NCBI GenBank assembly: GCA_019419505.1
Contig: DXZS01000023.1
Coordinates: 40,497-71,335, forward strand
Length of the DNA: 30,839 nt
Source of the DNA: Collinsella sp.
GTDB lineage: Bacteria > Actinomycetota > Coriobacteriia > Coriobacteriales > Coriobacteriaceae
Direction: 5' to 3'
Of this stretch, positions 23,247 to 30,798 are shown piece by piece. Both the position numbers and the translations under genes were made by a program. The notes beneath the pieces are model-generated. The model had not been told where the DNA came from. It saw nothing but the letters and a program-made list of their open reading frames with translations, and did no database searches. Position 1 is the first letter of the stretch; each line of letters opens with the position of its first letter.

Positions 23247-23866
23247 TGATTTCCCAGCTCCACGGAACGCTTGTCGAGGCCACGATGAGCTCTGCTGTCG
23301 TCGATGTGTCGGGCGTTGGCTTTGAGCTCGGCATCTCGGGCAGCACTGCGGCCACGTTGCCGACGCCCGGTGGCGAGGTCTGCCTCTACACGCGTATGCA
23401 GGTGCGCGAGGACGCCATGACACTTTTCGGTTTTTCCTCAAAGGATGAGCGCATGATGTTCGACCGGCTCGTGTCCGTTTCGGGCGTTGGCCCGCGCCTG
23501 GCGCTTGCCGTGCTTTCCACCTATACCGTGGGGCAGCTGTATTCGCTGGTGATGGCCGAGGACGACAAGGGCATGGCCAAGGTACCCGGTGTGGGCAAAA
23601 AGACAGCTCAGCGCCTGATCCTGGAACTCAAGATCACCTTTGCCAAGGATAAGGGCTTTGTGCCGGTCGACGTGATTCCCGGACAGGTTGCGATGCCCGT
23701 GCCCGCTGCCGCTCCCTCGGTGATCGATGATGCCCGTGCGGCGCTCCTTTCCATGGGCTTTAGCCCGCAGGAGACCGATGTTGCCCTGAGCGGGTATGAT
23801 GGGCAGAATATGCGTGTCGAGGATCTGCTCGGCGCGGCGCTTAAGCGACTTGGAATGGATGCGTGA
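23246..23866 (+). CDS. ruvA: Holliday junction DNA-binding protein RuvA
   Basis: RuvA binds the four-way junction as a tetramer and loads RuvB. The 206-residue protein shows the N-terminal OB domain (MISQLHGTLVEA to LFGFSSKDER, about 1-65), two helix-hairpin-helix motifs (VSVSGVGPRLALAVL and AKVPGVGKKTAQRLI) and the C-terminal RuvB-contacting domain III (DDARAALLSMGFSPQE). The linker before domain III is Pro/Ala-rich. ATG 23246 overlaps the ruvC stop by one base, and the stop overlaps the ruvB ATG by one base, so the three genes are translationally coupled. Confidence 0.97.
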   Translation: MISQLHGTLVEATMSSAVVDVSGVGFELGISGSTAATLPTPGGEVCLYTRMQVREDAMTLFGFSSKDERMMFDRLVSVSGVGPRLALAVLSTYTVGQLYSLVMAEDDKGMAKVPGVGKKTAQRLILELKITFAKDKGFVPVDVIPGQVAMPVPAAAPSVIDDARAALLSMGFSPQETDVALSGYDGQNMRVEDLLGAALKRLGMDA

Positions 23867-24933
23867 TGTGGGAAGCCGATGACTCTCAGGACTTGTGGGC
23901 GACGCCCGGTAACTCGCCGGCGGCATCCATGGCGCACGGCGAGCGCATGGTGGGCTCGGAGCTGACGGCCGAGGATCTCGATGTCGACCGCACTTTGCGC
24001 CCTCAGCGCCTGGACGATTACTGCGGCCAGGAGCACATCAAGCAGAGCCTGCGCGTGTTGATCGAAGCGGCGCAGAGCCGTGGCGAGACGCTCGACCACG
24101 TGATCTTCTCGGGTCCTCCGGGCCTGGGCAAGACCACGCTGGCCACCGTTATCGCCAACGAGCTGGGCGCTCAGATCAAGACCACGAGTGGCCCTGCCAT
24201 CGCGCGCACGGGCGACCTGGCGGCCATCCTTACTAACTTGCAGCCGGGCGATGTGCTGTTTATCGACGAGATCCACCGCCTCAACCGTTCGGTCGAGGAG
24301 GTCCTGTACCCCGCGATGGAGGACTTTGCCCTCGATATCGTGATTGGCAAGGGTCCGGCGGCGCGCTCGATTCGCCTGGATATCCCCAAGTTTACGCTGG
24401 TGGCGGCAACGACCCGCTCAGGCATGTTGACCGGCCCGTTGCGCGACCGCTTTGGCATTTCATATCGCCTGGATTACTACACGGTCGAGGAGCTCGCGCA
24501 GATTGTGACGCGCTCGGCGACTATCCTGGGCGTGACGATCGACCATCCCAGTGCACTCGAGATCGGCTCGCGTTCGCGCGGCACGCCACGTCTTGCCAAC
24601 CGTCTGCTCAAGCGCGTGCGCGATTACGCACAGGTGCGCGGCAACGGCCCCATCGAGCTCGATATCTGTCGCCAGGCGCTCGAGTTCTTCGAGATCGACG
24701 AGCTCGGTCTGGACTGGATGGATATTCGCATTTTGGAGACGCTCGCCAAGACGTTCTCCGGTCGCGCCGTGGGACTTACGACCCTTGCCAGCGCGGTGGG
24801 CGAGGACCCGGGCACGCTCGAGGATGTCTATGAGCCCTATTTGCTGCAGTGCGGATTGATGATTCGTACGCCGCAGGGCCGTCAGGCAACCCTCCGCACC
24901 TTTGAGCACCTGGGGATTGAACCTACCGTTTAG
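23866..24933 (+). CDS. ruvB: Holliday junction branch migration ATPase RuvB
   Basis: RuvB is the hexameric AAA+ motor that drives branch migration on RuvA-bound junctions. The 355-residue protein has LRPQRLDDYCGQEHIK (family N-terminal signature), Walker A GPPGLGKT, Walker B LFIDEIHRL, sensor AATTRSGMLTGPLRDRFG with the arginine finger, and the C-terminal winged helix ending TLRTFEHLGI. The N-terminus has about 35 extra variable residues. ATG 23866 overlaps the ruvA stop; a GTG one codon earlier is less likely. There is no clear terminator after it. Confidence 0.97.
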   Translation: MWEADDSQDLWATPGNSPAASMAHGERMVGSELTAEDLDVDRTLRPQRLDDYCGQEHIKQSLRVLIEAAQSRGETLDHVIFSGPPGLGKTTLATVIANELGAQIKTTSGPAIARTGDLAAILTNLQPGDVLFIDEIHRLNRSVEEVLYPAMEDFALDIVIGKGPAARSIRLDIPKFTLVAATTRSGMLTGPLRDRFGISYRLDYYTVEELAQIVTRSATILGVTIDHPSALEIGSRSRGTPRLANRLLKRVRDYAQVRGNGPIELDICRQALEFFEIDELGLDWMDIRILETLAKTFSGRAVGLTTLASAVGEDPGTLEDVYEPYLLQCGLMIRTPQGRQATLRTFEHLGIEPTV

Positions 24934-25031
24934 GGCGTTTTGTTTTGGCGGGCTGTTGGACTATCGCTGGGCATCGGGTAAACATATCGCCGTTCATCGG
25001 TTATGGGCGTTTTACTATTGCGCGCCCGTGC

Positions 25032-25037
25032 TATGCT
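25032..25037 (+). promoter_or_regulatory. Extended -10 promoter for fhs
   Basis: TGC-TATGCT, with TTTTAC 16 bases upstream as a weak -35 box. Transcription should start near 25044, giving a leader of about 34 bases without obvious structure. Confidence 0.5.
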
Positions 25038-25077
25038 GAATTGGTCTTTTTCTCATTCGGTAACGAAAGGACCGCCC

Positions 25078-26745
25078 ATGCCTACTGACATCGAAATCGC
25101 ACGTTCTGTCACGCCGCTGCCTATTACCGAGGTGGCCAAGAACGCCGGCGTCGACGTTAAGCACCTTATTCCGTACGGCTTCGACAAGGCTAAGGTCGAC
25201 TATTCACTGCTCAACGAGCCGACTGATCACCAGGCCAAGCTCGTCCTCGTGACCGCTATCAACCCAACGCCCGCGGGCGAGGGCAAGACCACCACGACCA
25301 TTGGTCTGGCCGATGGCCTGCGTCGTCGCGGTATCAAGAGCGCCGTGGCCCTGCGTGAGCCTTCGCTCGGTCCCGTCTTTGGCGTCAAGGGCGGTGCCGC
25401 TGGCGGCGGTTGGGCCCAGGTCATTCCCATGGAGGACATCAACCTGCACTTTACCGGCGACTTCCATGCCATCGGTGCTGCCAACAACCTGCTGGCCGCC
25501 ATGCTCGATAACCACATCCAGCAGGGCAATCAGCTCGGTATTGACGTTAAGCGCATCACCTGGAAGCGCGTCGTCGACATGAACGACCGTCAGCTGCGCC
25601 ATGTTATCGATGGCATTGGCGGTAAGGCCCAAGGTGTGCCGCGCGAGGACGGCTTCGACATCACCGTTGCCTCCGAGGTCATGGCAATCCTGTGCCTGTC
25701 TACGAGCATCAACGACCTCAAGGAACGCTTGGGTGAGATCGTCGTCGGCTATAGCTTTGCCGGCGAGCCCGTCCGTGCCCGCGACCTCAAGGCCCAGGGT
25801 GCCATGGCCGCGTTGCTTAAGGACGCGCTTAAGCCCAACCTGGTGCAAACGCTCGAGGGCACGCCCGCGTTTGTCCACGGCGGTCCCTTCGCCAACATTG
25901 CCCACGGCTGCAACTCTATTATGGCCACGCGTATGGCGATGCGCTTTGGCGATGTTGCCATTACCGAGGCCGGCTTCGGTGCCGATCTGGGTGCCGAGAA
26001 GTTCCTCGACATCAAGTGCCGCATGACGGGCGTTCGCCCCAGCGCCGTCGTGGTCGTCGCGACCGCTCGTGCGCTTAAGTACAACGGTGGCGTCGCCAAG
26101 GCCGACCTCAACGAGGAGAACCTCGAGGCACTCAAGGCTGGCATGCCCAACTTGCTGCGTCATGTCGACAACATCCAGAACGTTTATGGTCTGCCCTGCG
26201 TGGTCGCCATCAACCGCTTCCCGACGGACACCGAGGCTGAGCTTGCACTCATCGAGTCCGAGTGCCAGAAGCTCGGCGTCAACGTTAAGCTTTCCGAGGT
26301 CTGGGCCAAGGGCGGCGAGGGCGCGCTCGAGCTGGCCGATGAGGTCATGCGTCTGATTGAGCAGCCGAGCGAGCTCAAGTTTGCCTATGAGGACGGCGCT
26401 GATGTCGCTGATGCCCTCGAGGCCGTTGCCACCAAGGTCTACCGCGCCGACGGCGTTGACTTTACGCCGGCCGCCAAGCGCCAGCTCGCCGAGCTGCGCG
26501 AGAATGGCTTTGGCAACCTTCCGGTGTGCGTCGCCAAGACGCAGTACAGCTTTAGCGACAACGCCAAGGCCCTGGGCGCTCCCGAGAACTTCCGCATCAT
26601 GGTGCGTGAGCTCAAGGTTTCCGCCGGTGCCCACTTTGTGGTCGCACTGACTGGCAGCGTTCTGACCATGCCGGGTCTGCCCAAGGTGCCCGCGGCCGAA
26701 AACATCGACGTCGACAACGACGGCAACATCACCGGCCTGTTCTAA
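25078..26745 (+). CDS. fhs: Formate-tetrahydrofolate ligase
   Basis: This ATP-dependent enzyme joins formate to tetrahydrofolate, giving 10-formyl-THF for purine and one-carbon metabolism. It is also a step of the methyl branch of acetogenesis, but nothing else of that pathway is here. The 555-residue protein has the P-loop TPAGEGKTTT and the signatures REPSLGPVFGVKGGAAGGG and MEDINLHFTGDFHAIGAANN. The C-terminal GxxxTMPGLPK region is present. The length is standard. ATG 25078 has AAAGG 7 bases upstream; an in-frame start at 25003 would precede the promoter. The gene is monocistronic with a strong terminator. No THF riboswitch is evident. Confidence 0.97.
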   Translation: MPTDIEIARSVTPLPITEVAKNAGVDVKHLIPYGFDKAKVDYSLLNEPTDHQAKLVLVTAINPTPAGEGKTTTTIGLADGLRRRGIKSAVALREPSLGPVFGVKGGAAGGGWAQVIPMEDINLHFTGDFHAIGAANNLLAAMLDNHIQQGNQLGIDVKRITWKRVVDMNDRQLRHVIDGIGGKAQGVPREDGFDITVASEVMAILCLSTSINDLKERLGEIVVGYSFAGEPVRARDLKAQGAMAALLKDALKPNLVQTLEGTPAFVHGGPFANIAHGCNSIMATRMAMRFGDVAITEAGFGADLGAEKFLDIKCRMTGVRPSAVVVVATARALKYNGGVAKADLNEENLEALKAGMPNLLRHVDNIQNVYGLPCVVAINRFPTDTEAELALIESECQKLGVNVKLSEVWAKGGEGALELADEVMRLIEQPSELKFAYEDGADVADALEAVATKVYRADGVDFTPAAKRQLAELRENGFGNLPVCVAKTQYSFSDNAKALGAPENFRIMVRELKVSAGAHFVVALTGSVLTMPGLPKVPAAENIDVDNDGNITGLF

Positions 26746-26770
26746 GTCTGCTGTCCATAGCTGCTTCTCC

Positions 26771-26806
26771 GCCCCGCCGTGCCCACAAGGCCCGGCGGGG
26801 CTTTTT
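26771..26806 (+). terminator. Terminator of fhs
   Basis: GCCCCGCCG (26771-26779) pairs perfectly with CGGCGGGGC (26793-26801), followed by TTTTT. It is 26 bases after the stop codon. Confidence 0.93.
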
Positions 26807-26873
26807 GATCCTTAGGCCCGCGCATGTCTTGTAGATACCGACGGACTCTGCCCATCATGGGCTTTTGCGCTGG

Positions 26874-26879
26874 TAGAAT
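26874..26879 (+). promoter_or_regulatory. -10 box candidate for the TxV/heptad membrane protein gene
   Basis: GG-TAGAAT, 45 bases before the start codon. GCCCAT-C-ATGGGC (26850-26862), a perfect inverted repeat, covers the place of the -35 box and could be a regulator site. Confidence 0.4.
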
Positions 26880-26924
26880 GCATGGATAACTTGATGCTTA
26901 CAGGCGACGGAAAGGAATCGTTGC

Positions 26925-27914
26925 ATGGATCAGGACAAGACAACCGTGATGGGCGGCTACGGTTCCGCGCAGGCTGGCGATAGCGCCGATGCGACCCGCG
27001 TTGTTCCCAACCCCGGTTATGTCGACCCCGCCGCGACGCAGCCTTCTGCCGAGCCCACACGAGTTATGGGCTATGGCGACGCGGCGCAGGACCCTTACGC
27101 TGCATCTTTGCAAAGCCCCTATGGCAACGCGGCGGCAGACCCGTTTGATTACGCGCCGCAGGATTCTTATGCCGCCTCGACGCCGAATCCCTATGATGAC
27201 CCGCCGCAGAATCCCATTCCGCAGCCTCAGCAGACGACGTATATGCCTCGCACGGCGCAGCCTCGCTACGAGTCGCGCGAGCCGTATCGCGAGTACCCCA
27301 AGTCGATTCCGCAATATGGCGAGGACGAGGAAGAGACGCTGTCGCGTTCGTCGAGCGTGATTAAGAAGATCCTCATCGTGCTGGCGATCTTCTTTGCGCT
27401 GTCGGTTGTGTTTGCCATCGTGTCGGGCATGCTCAACAAGCGAGGGAGTTCAACGGCCGATACCGCTGCCGAGCAAACCGAGTCCGCCTCGTCTAGCACC
27501 GTCGATCTGAGTGATATCCCGGGGCAGTACTGGTCCAACGCCAAGAAGATCCTCAAGTCGCGCGGCGCCGATCTTTCGAATGCCGTGGTCCTGACTGATG
27601 ATGGCTCAACGCCCGTCGTCGATGCCAACTGGGTCGTTACTTCTGCCTACTATAACGACAACGGCAACCTCGAAATTCAACTCACGCACAAGAACAGTTC
27701 GGGCAACTCGTCCGACGGCCAAAGCGGTACCGACAGCTCGAGCTCCAATACGCTGGAGGACTTGAGCAACAAGGCGCAGGAGTTGGGAGACAAGGCGCAA
27801 GAGCTGGGCGATACGGCACAAAATCTGGGCGATACCGCGCAGAACTTGGGCGACATGGCGACGGATGCCTGGAACGCCCTACAAAACGGCATCTCGGGCG
27901 CGCAGGGAAACTAG
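26925..27914 (+). CDS. Single-pass membrane protein with N-terminal TxV motifs and C-terminal heptad repeats
   Basis: I do not recognise a family. The first 140 of 329 residues are disordered and rich in Pro, Tyr, Ala and Gln. Three similar motifs occur there: TTVMGGY (6-12), TRVVPNPGY (24-32) and TRVMGYG (45-51). Such Thr-x-Val segments in actinobacterial proteins can be phosphothreonine sites read by FHA domains; that is an inference. One membrane helix (about 149-170) is preceded by KK and followed by NKR, so the N-terminus is probably cytoplasmic. A small outside domain follows (about 195-255, DIPGQYWSNAKKILKSRGAD), which loosely recalls PASTA-like or YajC-type modules but is not assignable. 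After a Ser/Asn linker, four 7-residue repeats of the form (K/T)AQ(E/N)LGD (283-310) should form an amphipathic helix. ATG 26925 has AAAGGA 8 bases upstream. Confidence 0.8.
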   Translation: MDQDKTTVMGGYGSAQAGDSADATRVVPNPGYVDPAATQPSAEPTRVMGYGDAAQDPYAASLQSPYGNAAADPFDYAPQDSYAASTPNPYDDPPQNPIPQPQQTTYMPRTAQPRYESREPYREYPKSIPQYGEDEEETLSRSSSVIKKILIVLAIFFALSVVFAIVSGMLNKRGSSTADTAAEQTESASSSTVDLSDIPGQYWSNAKKILKSRGADLSNAVVLTDDGSTPVVDANWVVTSAYYNDNGNLEIQLTHKNSSGNSSDGQSGTDSSSSNTLEDLSNKAQELGDKAQELGDTAQNLGDTAQNLGDMATDAWNALQNGISGAQGN

Positions 27915-27926
27915 CTGTTAAGTGGG

Positions 27927-29108
27927 CTACAGCTGCTCGGCCGGACGGTCGGGCGAGCTAAAGCCCGAGTCAAACGTAACGACGCATGAGGCATCGGGTC
28001 GGCGCTCGTGCACGATGCGCGTGACGAGCCCCAGCAGCTCCTCGTCGGATATGTCAAAGCCGTCGGGACGCACAAGGTCAAATGACACAAAGCCATCGTG
28101 CTCGTGCAGGTCGTGGATGGAGAGCGCAGGATCGATCTGCATGATGCCGCGCTTGACCCAGCCGCGCAGGTCGTCGCCGGTGGTGGCGATGGGGTCGCAG
28201 TGTAGCGTGATACCGATGCCCATCTGATGCTTGATATCGTGTTCGATGGTGTCCAGAATCTCGTGGTGCTCAAAGGCATCGCCCTCGCCGGGCATTTCCA
28301 CGTGTGCGCTGGCAAACTGACGGCCGGGGCCGTAGTCGTGCACCATGAGGTCGTGTGTGCCCAGGACCTGCGGATAGGACATGATCTTGTCGCGGATTGC
28401 CTGGACGAGCTTGGGGTCGGGCGCTTGCCCCAGCAACGGGCTGATGGCGTCGCGCACCAGGCCCATGCCGCTGATGCAAATGAAGATGCCCACGCCCAGG
28501 CCCGCCCAGCCGTCGAGGTCAAAGCCTGTCGCTTGCGAAATAAGCGCCGCCGCTAAGACCGAGCCCGAGGTGATGACGTCGTTTTTGGAGTCCTGCGCCG
28601 TGGCGATGAGTGTCTCGGAATCGATGCGGTTGCCCAGCGTGCGGTTGAACGCTGCCATCCAGAGCTTAACGAGCATGGACGTAGCCAGTGCCGCAAGGGA
28701 AATAAACGTGTAAGCGGTGGGCGAGGGCTTGATGATCTTGGTGACCGACTCGAGAATCAGGTTGATGCCGACGGCGCAAACCAGGACGGCGACGAACAGG
28801 CCGGCTAGGTACTCGTAGCGGCCGTGACCATAGGGGTGGCCTTCGTCTGCCGGGCGGCTGGCAAGGCGGAAACCGAGCAGGCTCACAATGTTGCTCGAGG
28901 CATCGGAGAGGTTGTTGAAAGCGTCGGCGATGAGGGAGACGGAGCCGGCGAGCAGACCCGCGATGCCCTTGGCCAGGCACAGGGTGATGTTGAGGCCAAT
29001 GCAGACGAGGCTTGCGGAAAAGCCCGCGTTGGTGCGGCAAGATGCATCGACCGGCTCGCTCTCGCTGCCGGGAACAAGCGTATGTACCAGCCGATTTACA
29101 AATAGCAT
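27927..29108 (-). CDS. Cation diffusion facilitator family metal exporter, probably Mn2+
   Basis: This proton-coupled exporter moves divalent metals from the cytoplasm. The 393-residue protein has about six membrane helices (from about 30 to 195) and a C-terminal cytoplasmic part longer than usual, with a dimerisation domain (about 215-290) plus a further His/Asp-rich segment. The metal site in helices 2 and 5 reads N65-x3-D69 (FNNLSD) and D173-x3-D177 (QDSKND). In this family an N/D-D/D site is linked to Mn2+, while Zn2+ exporters carry His. HPYGHGRYEYLAG is the standard loop. ATG 29108 has GAGGA 8 bases upstream; the ATG at 29130 lies close to the predicted transcription start and has no ribosome site. 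The gene is convergent with the preceding one, with only 12 bases between stops. Confidence 0.92.
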   Translation of the reverse strand: MLFVNRLVHTLVPGSESEPVDASCRTNAGFSASLVCIGLNITLCLAKGIAGLLAGSVSLIADAFNNLSDASSNIVSLLGFRLASRPADEGHPYGHGRYEYLAGLFVAVLVCAVGINLILESVTKIIKPSPTAYTFISLAALATSMLVKLWMAAFNRTLGNRIDSETLIATAQDSKNDVITSGSVLAAALISQATGFDLDGWAGLGVGIFICISGMGLVRDAISPLLGQAPDPKLVQAIRDKIMSYPQVLGTHDLMVHDYGPGRQFASAHVEMPGEGDAFEHHEILDTIEHDIKHQMGIGITLHCDPIATTGDDLRGWVKRGIMQIDPALSIHDLHEHDGFVSFDLVRPDGFDISDEELLGLVTRIVHERRPDASCVVTFDSGFSSPDRPAEQL

Positions 29109-29141
29109 AGCGGTCGTCCTCACAATCATGTTTAAGGGGAT

Positions 29142-29147
29142 AGTGTA
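29142..29147 (-). promoter_or_regulatory. -10 box candidate for the CDF exporter gene
   Basis: TACACT on the minus strand, 33 bases before ATG 29108. It is the same hexamer as at the TrpR-like gene. No -35 box is convincing. Confidence 0.4.
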
Positions 29148-29279
29148 GCTCGCACGGGGGCGCCGTGCGCCGATGCTCAGAAAATGCAGCAATAGTCTGC
29201 CGGTGCTAACGAACGAGCCTTCTCGTCTGCCTGGGTGGTCCATTTTGGGCCACATGGGTATGGGCATGTGCCTGCTTGC

Positions 29280-29298
29280 TCGACATACTTAATGTCGA
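29280..29298. promoter_or_regulatory. Inverted repeat TCGACAT-N5-ATGTCGA, candidate operator
   Basis: A perfect 7-bp inverted repeat with a 5-base AT-rich spacer lies 28 bases before the zinc-ribbon gene, in the divergent region with the metal exporter. Its size and symmetry suit a dimeric regulator. A -10-like CATACT lies inside it. The regulator is unknown. Confidence 0.45.
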
Positions 29299-29326
29299 CA
29301 GCCCCTGTGCAAAGGAGGACGTTTCC

Positions 29327-30664
29327 ATGGACGAGATGTTTGCCATTAAATGTCAAAACTGCGGCGGCCCTATGTACTCGCACCAGGCTAAGCGCAGCTT
29401 TGAGTGCGCCTATTGCGGCACGGTGGTTCCGTGGCAGGCGGACGCCGGAGAGCCCAAGAGCGCTTTGGGTATTCGCCATACGCCGTTGACGGTGGTGGAT
29501 GGACTGCTCAAACTCACGCATGTGTCGCAACTCGAGCGCCCGCAGGACCCGGACTGGTATTTCTTCAATGCGCACTGGCGCAATCAGTCGGTCCTGGAAC
29601 ATCTGCTGTGGGAGGATCGCGGCACGGCGCAGGAGTTCCAAGAGGCCACGCATGTGAGCATTCCTTGCCCCTTCTGCGGAGCGTCCTTTGAGGGCGAGTC
29701 AACGCAGCGTGTGTTTGAGTGCCCGTCCTGCGGCAATAAGATCGGCATTGCGGACCTGCTCAAGCCGGGGACGTTTAGCAAGCGCCTGACCATGGGCGTT
29801 GGTGCGGAGTATGTGCCCGAGCAGGGTATTCCCTGCGAAATCTCGCCGCAGCAGGCACGTGCCAACGCGCTGCAGCTGGTGCGCCAGTATCCGGATGCCT
29901 TTGCCGGGCACGACGTGGAAGACGCGATCCAAAACGACATGATGCTCTTCTATTTCCCCATGGCGCTGGCGGACTTGCGCATGATGGCGAGCTTCCCGGG
30001 CAAGGGCCTGAGCAAGGAGGCCTTGGTGTACTACGAGGTGCTCGACTGGGCATACCCCAGGGCAAACTACCTGGACGTTCGCCTCATGGGCATTTTGGAG
30101 CCGTGGGACTTTGCCAAGGTCGGTCCGTTCGATCCCGCCATGCAGGAAGGTGACTTTCGCGTTGTCTCAGTCGATGCGTCTACCAAGGACCAGGTGGTCA
30201 TTGATAAGTTGGCGCTCGACGTTGCGGGCAACGACGCCGAGGCTGTACTGGGGCTCAATAAAAAGAGCATTCGCATGTGGGCGCGCAAGGCCCGCAAACA
30301 TAAGGACGGCCTGGTGATGGTGCCGGTCTACTTTGTCGATCGTCCGGCGACAGACGGCCGCGATGGCGAGCAGGTGCGCATTGCCGTAAACGGCCAGACG
30401 GGCCGCGCGGCCGCGGTGGTGTTTAGCGACAAGCGCGAAACGCATATCGTGGCGCCGCTCAGCCCGAGCCTGCATCTGTCCGGTGAGAGCACCGTGCACG
30501 CCACGCCCGTCGAGGTCAAATACGTTAAATCGCCCTTCCTGTACCAGATCGTGCGCCGTGGAGGCGGCGAGCAACCGCGCCAGGTTGCAGCCGCCGTCGA
30601 GGGTTCCTACCGAGAGGAGAAGCCCAAACGCCGCGGTCTGCTGGGTGCGCTATTTGGGAAGTAG
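29327..30664 (+). CDS. Zinc-ribbon protein with two four-cysteine modules, function unknown
   Basis: The 445-residue protein begins with a zinc ribbon (C9-x2-C12 and C27-x2-C30: CQNCGG, CAYCGT). A second one follows (C114-x2-C117 and C132-x2-C135: CPFCGA, CPSCGN), so two Zn sites are expected. The rest, about 150-420, is a soluble mixed region with no motif I recognise. The C-terminus is basic and ends KPKRRGLLGALFGK, which could bind membrane or nucleic acid. TFIIB-like ribbons of this sort occur in many uncharacterised bacterial proteins. ATG 29327 has AAAGGAGG 8 bases upstream, one of the best ribosome sites here, so good expression is likely. It is divergent from the metal exporter, and a terminator follows. 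Confidence 0.82.
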   Translation: MDEMFAIKCQNCGGPMYSHQAKRSFECAYCGTVVPWQADAGEPKSALGIRHTPLTVVDGLLKLTHVSQLERPQDPDWYFFNAHWRNQSVLEHLLWEDRGTAQEFQEATHVSIPCPFCGASFEGESTQRVFECPSCGNKIGIADLLKPGTFSKRLTMGVGAEYVPEQGIPCEISPQQARANALQLVRQYPDAFAGHDVEDAIQNDMMLFYFPMALADLRMMASFPGKGLSKEALVYYEVLDWAYPRANYLDVRLMGILEPWDFAKVGPFDPAMQEGDFRVVSVDASTKDQVVIDKLALDVAGNDAEAVLGLNKKSIRMWARKARKHKDGLVMVPVYFVDRPATDGRDGEQVRIAVNGQTGRAAAVVFSDKRETHIVAPLSPSLHLSGESTVHATPVEVKYVKSPFLYQIVRRGGGEQPRQVAAAVEGSYREEKPKRRGLLGALFGK

Positions 30665-30709
30665 GGGAGTAGTGCTGGTTGGTCTTATGACGCGATAGCC
30701 AGGGGTACG

Positions 30710-30744
30710 GGGCGGTTCGCAGGAGTGCGGGCTGCCCTGTTTTT
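30710..30744 (+). terminator. Terminator after the zinc-ribbon gene
   Basis: Bases 30710-30721 pair with 30726-30737, including three G-T pairs, with a GGAG loop, followed by TGTTTTT. It is 46 bases after the stop codon. Confidence 0.7.
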
Positions 30745-30798
30745 GTATTGCGGGGATATGGCATCCGAATGGCCGTAGGGTCTCAGCTAAATGGCTAT

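Noticed and set aside
25003..25077. Longer start for formate-tetrahydrofolate ligase
   Set aside because: It would begin before the predicted promoter, and the family N-terminus begins at the ATG at 25078.
24934..25077. THF riboswitch or other riboswitch before fhs
   Set aside because: The predicted leader is only about 34 bases and unstructured. CATCGG occurs twice upstream (24972, 24995), but that is too little to call a site.
30525..30764. Minus-strand frame of 79 codons at the end of the zinc-ribbon gene
   Set aside because: It overlaps the coding end and the terminator, has no ribosome site and a composition typical of a shadow frame.
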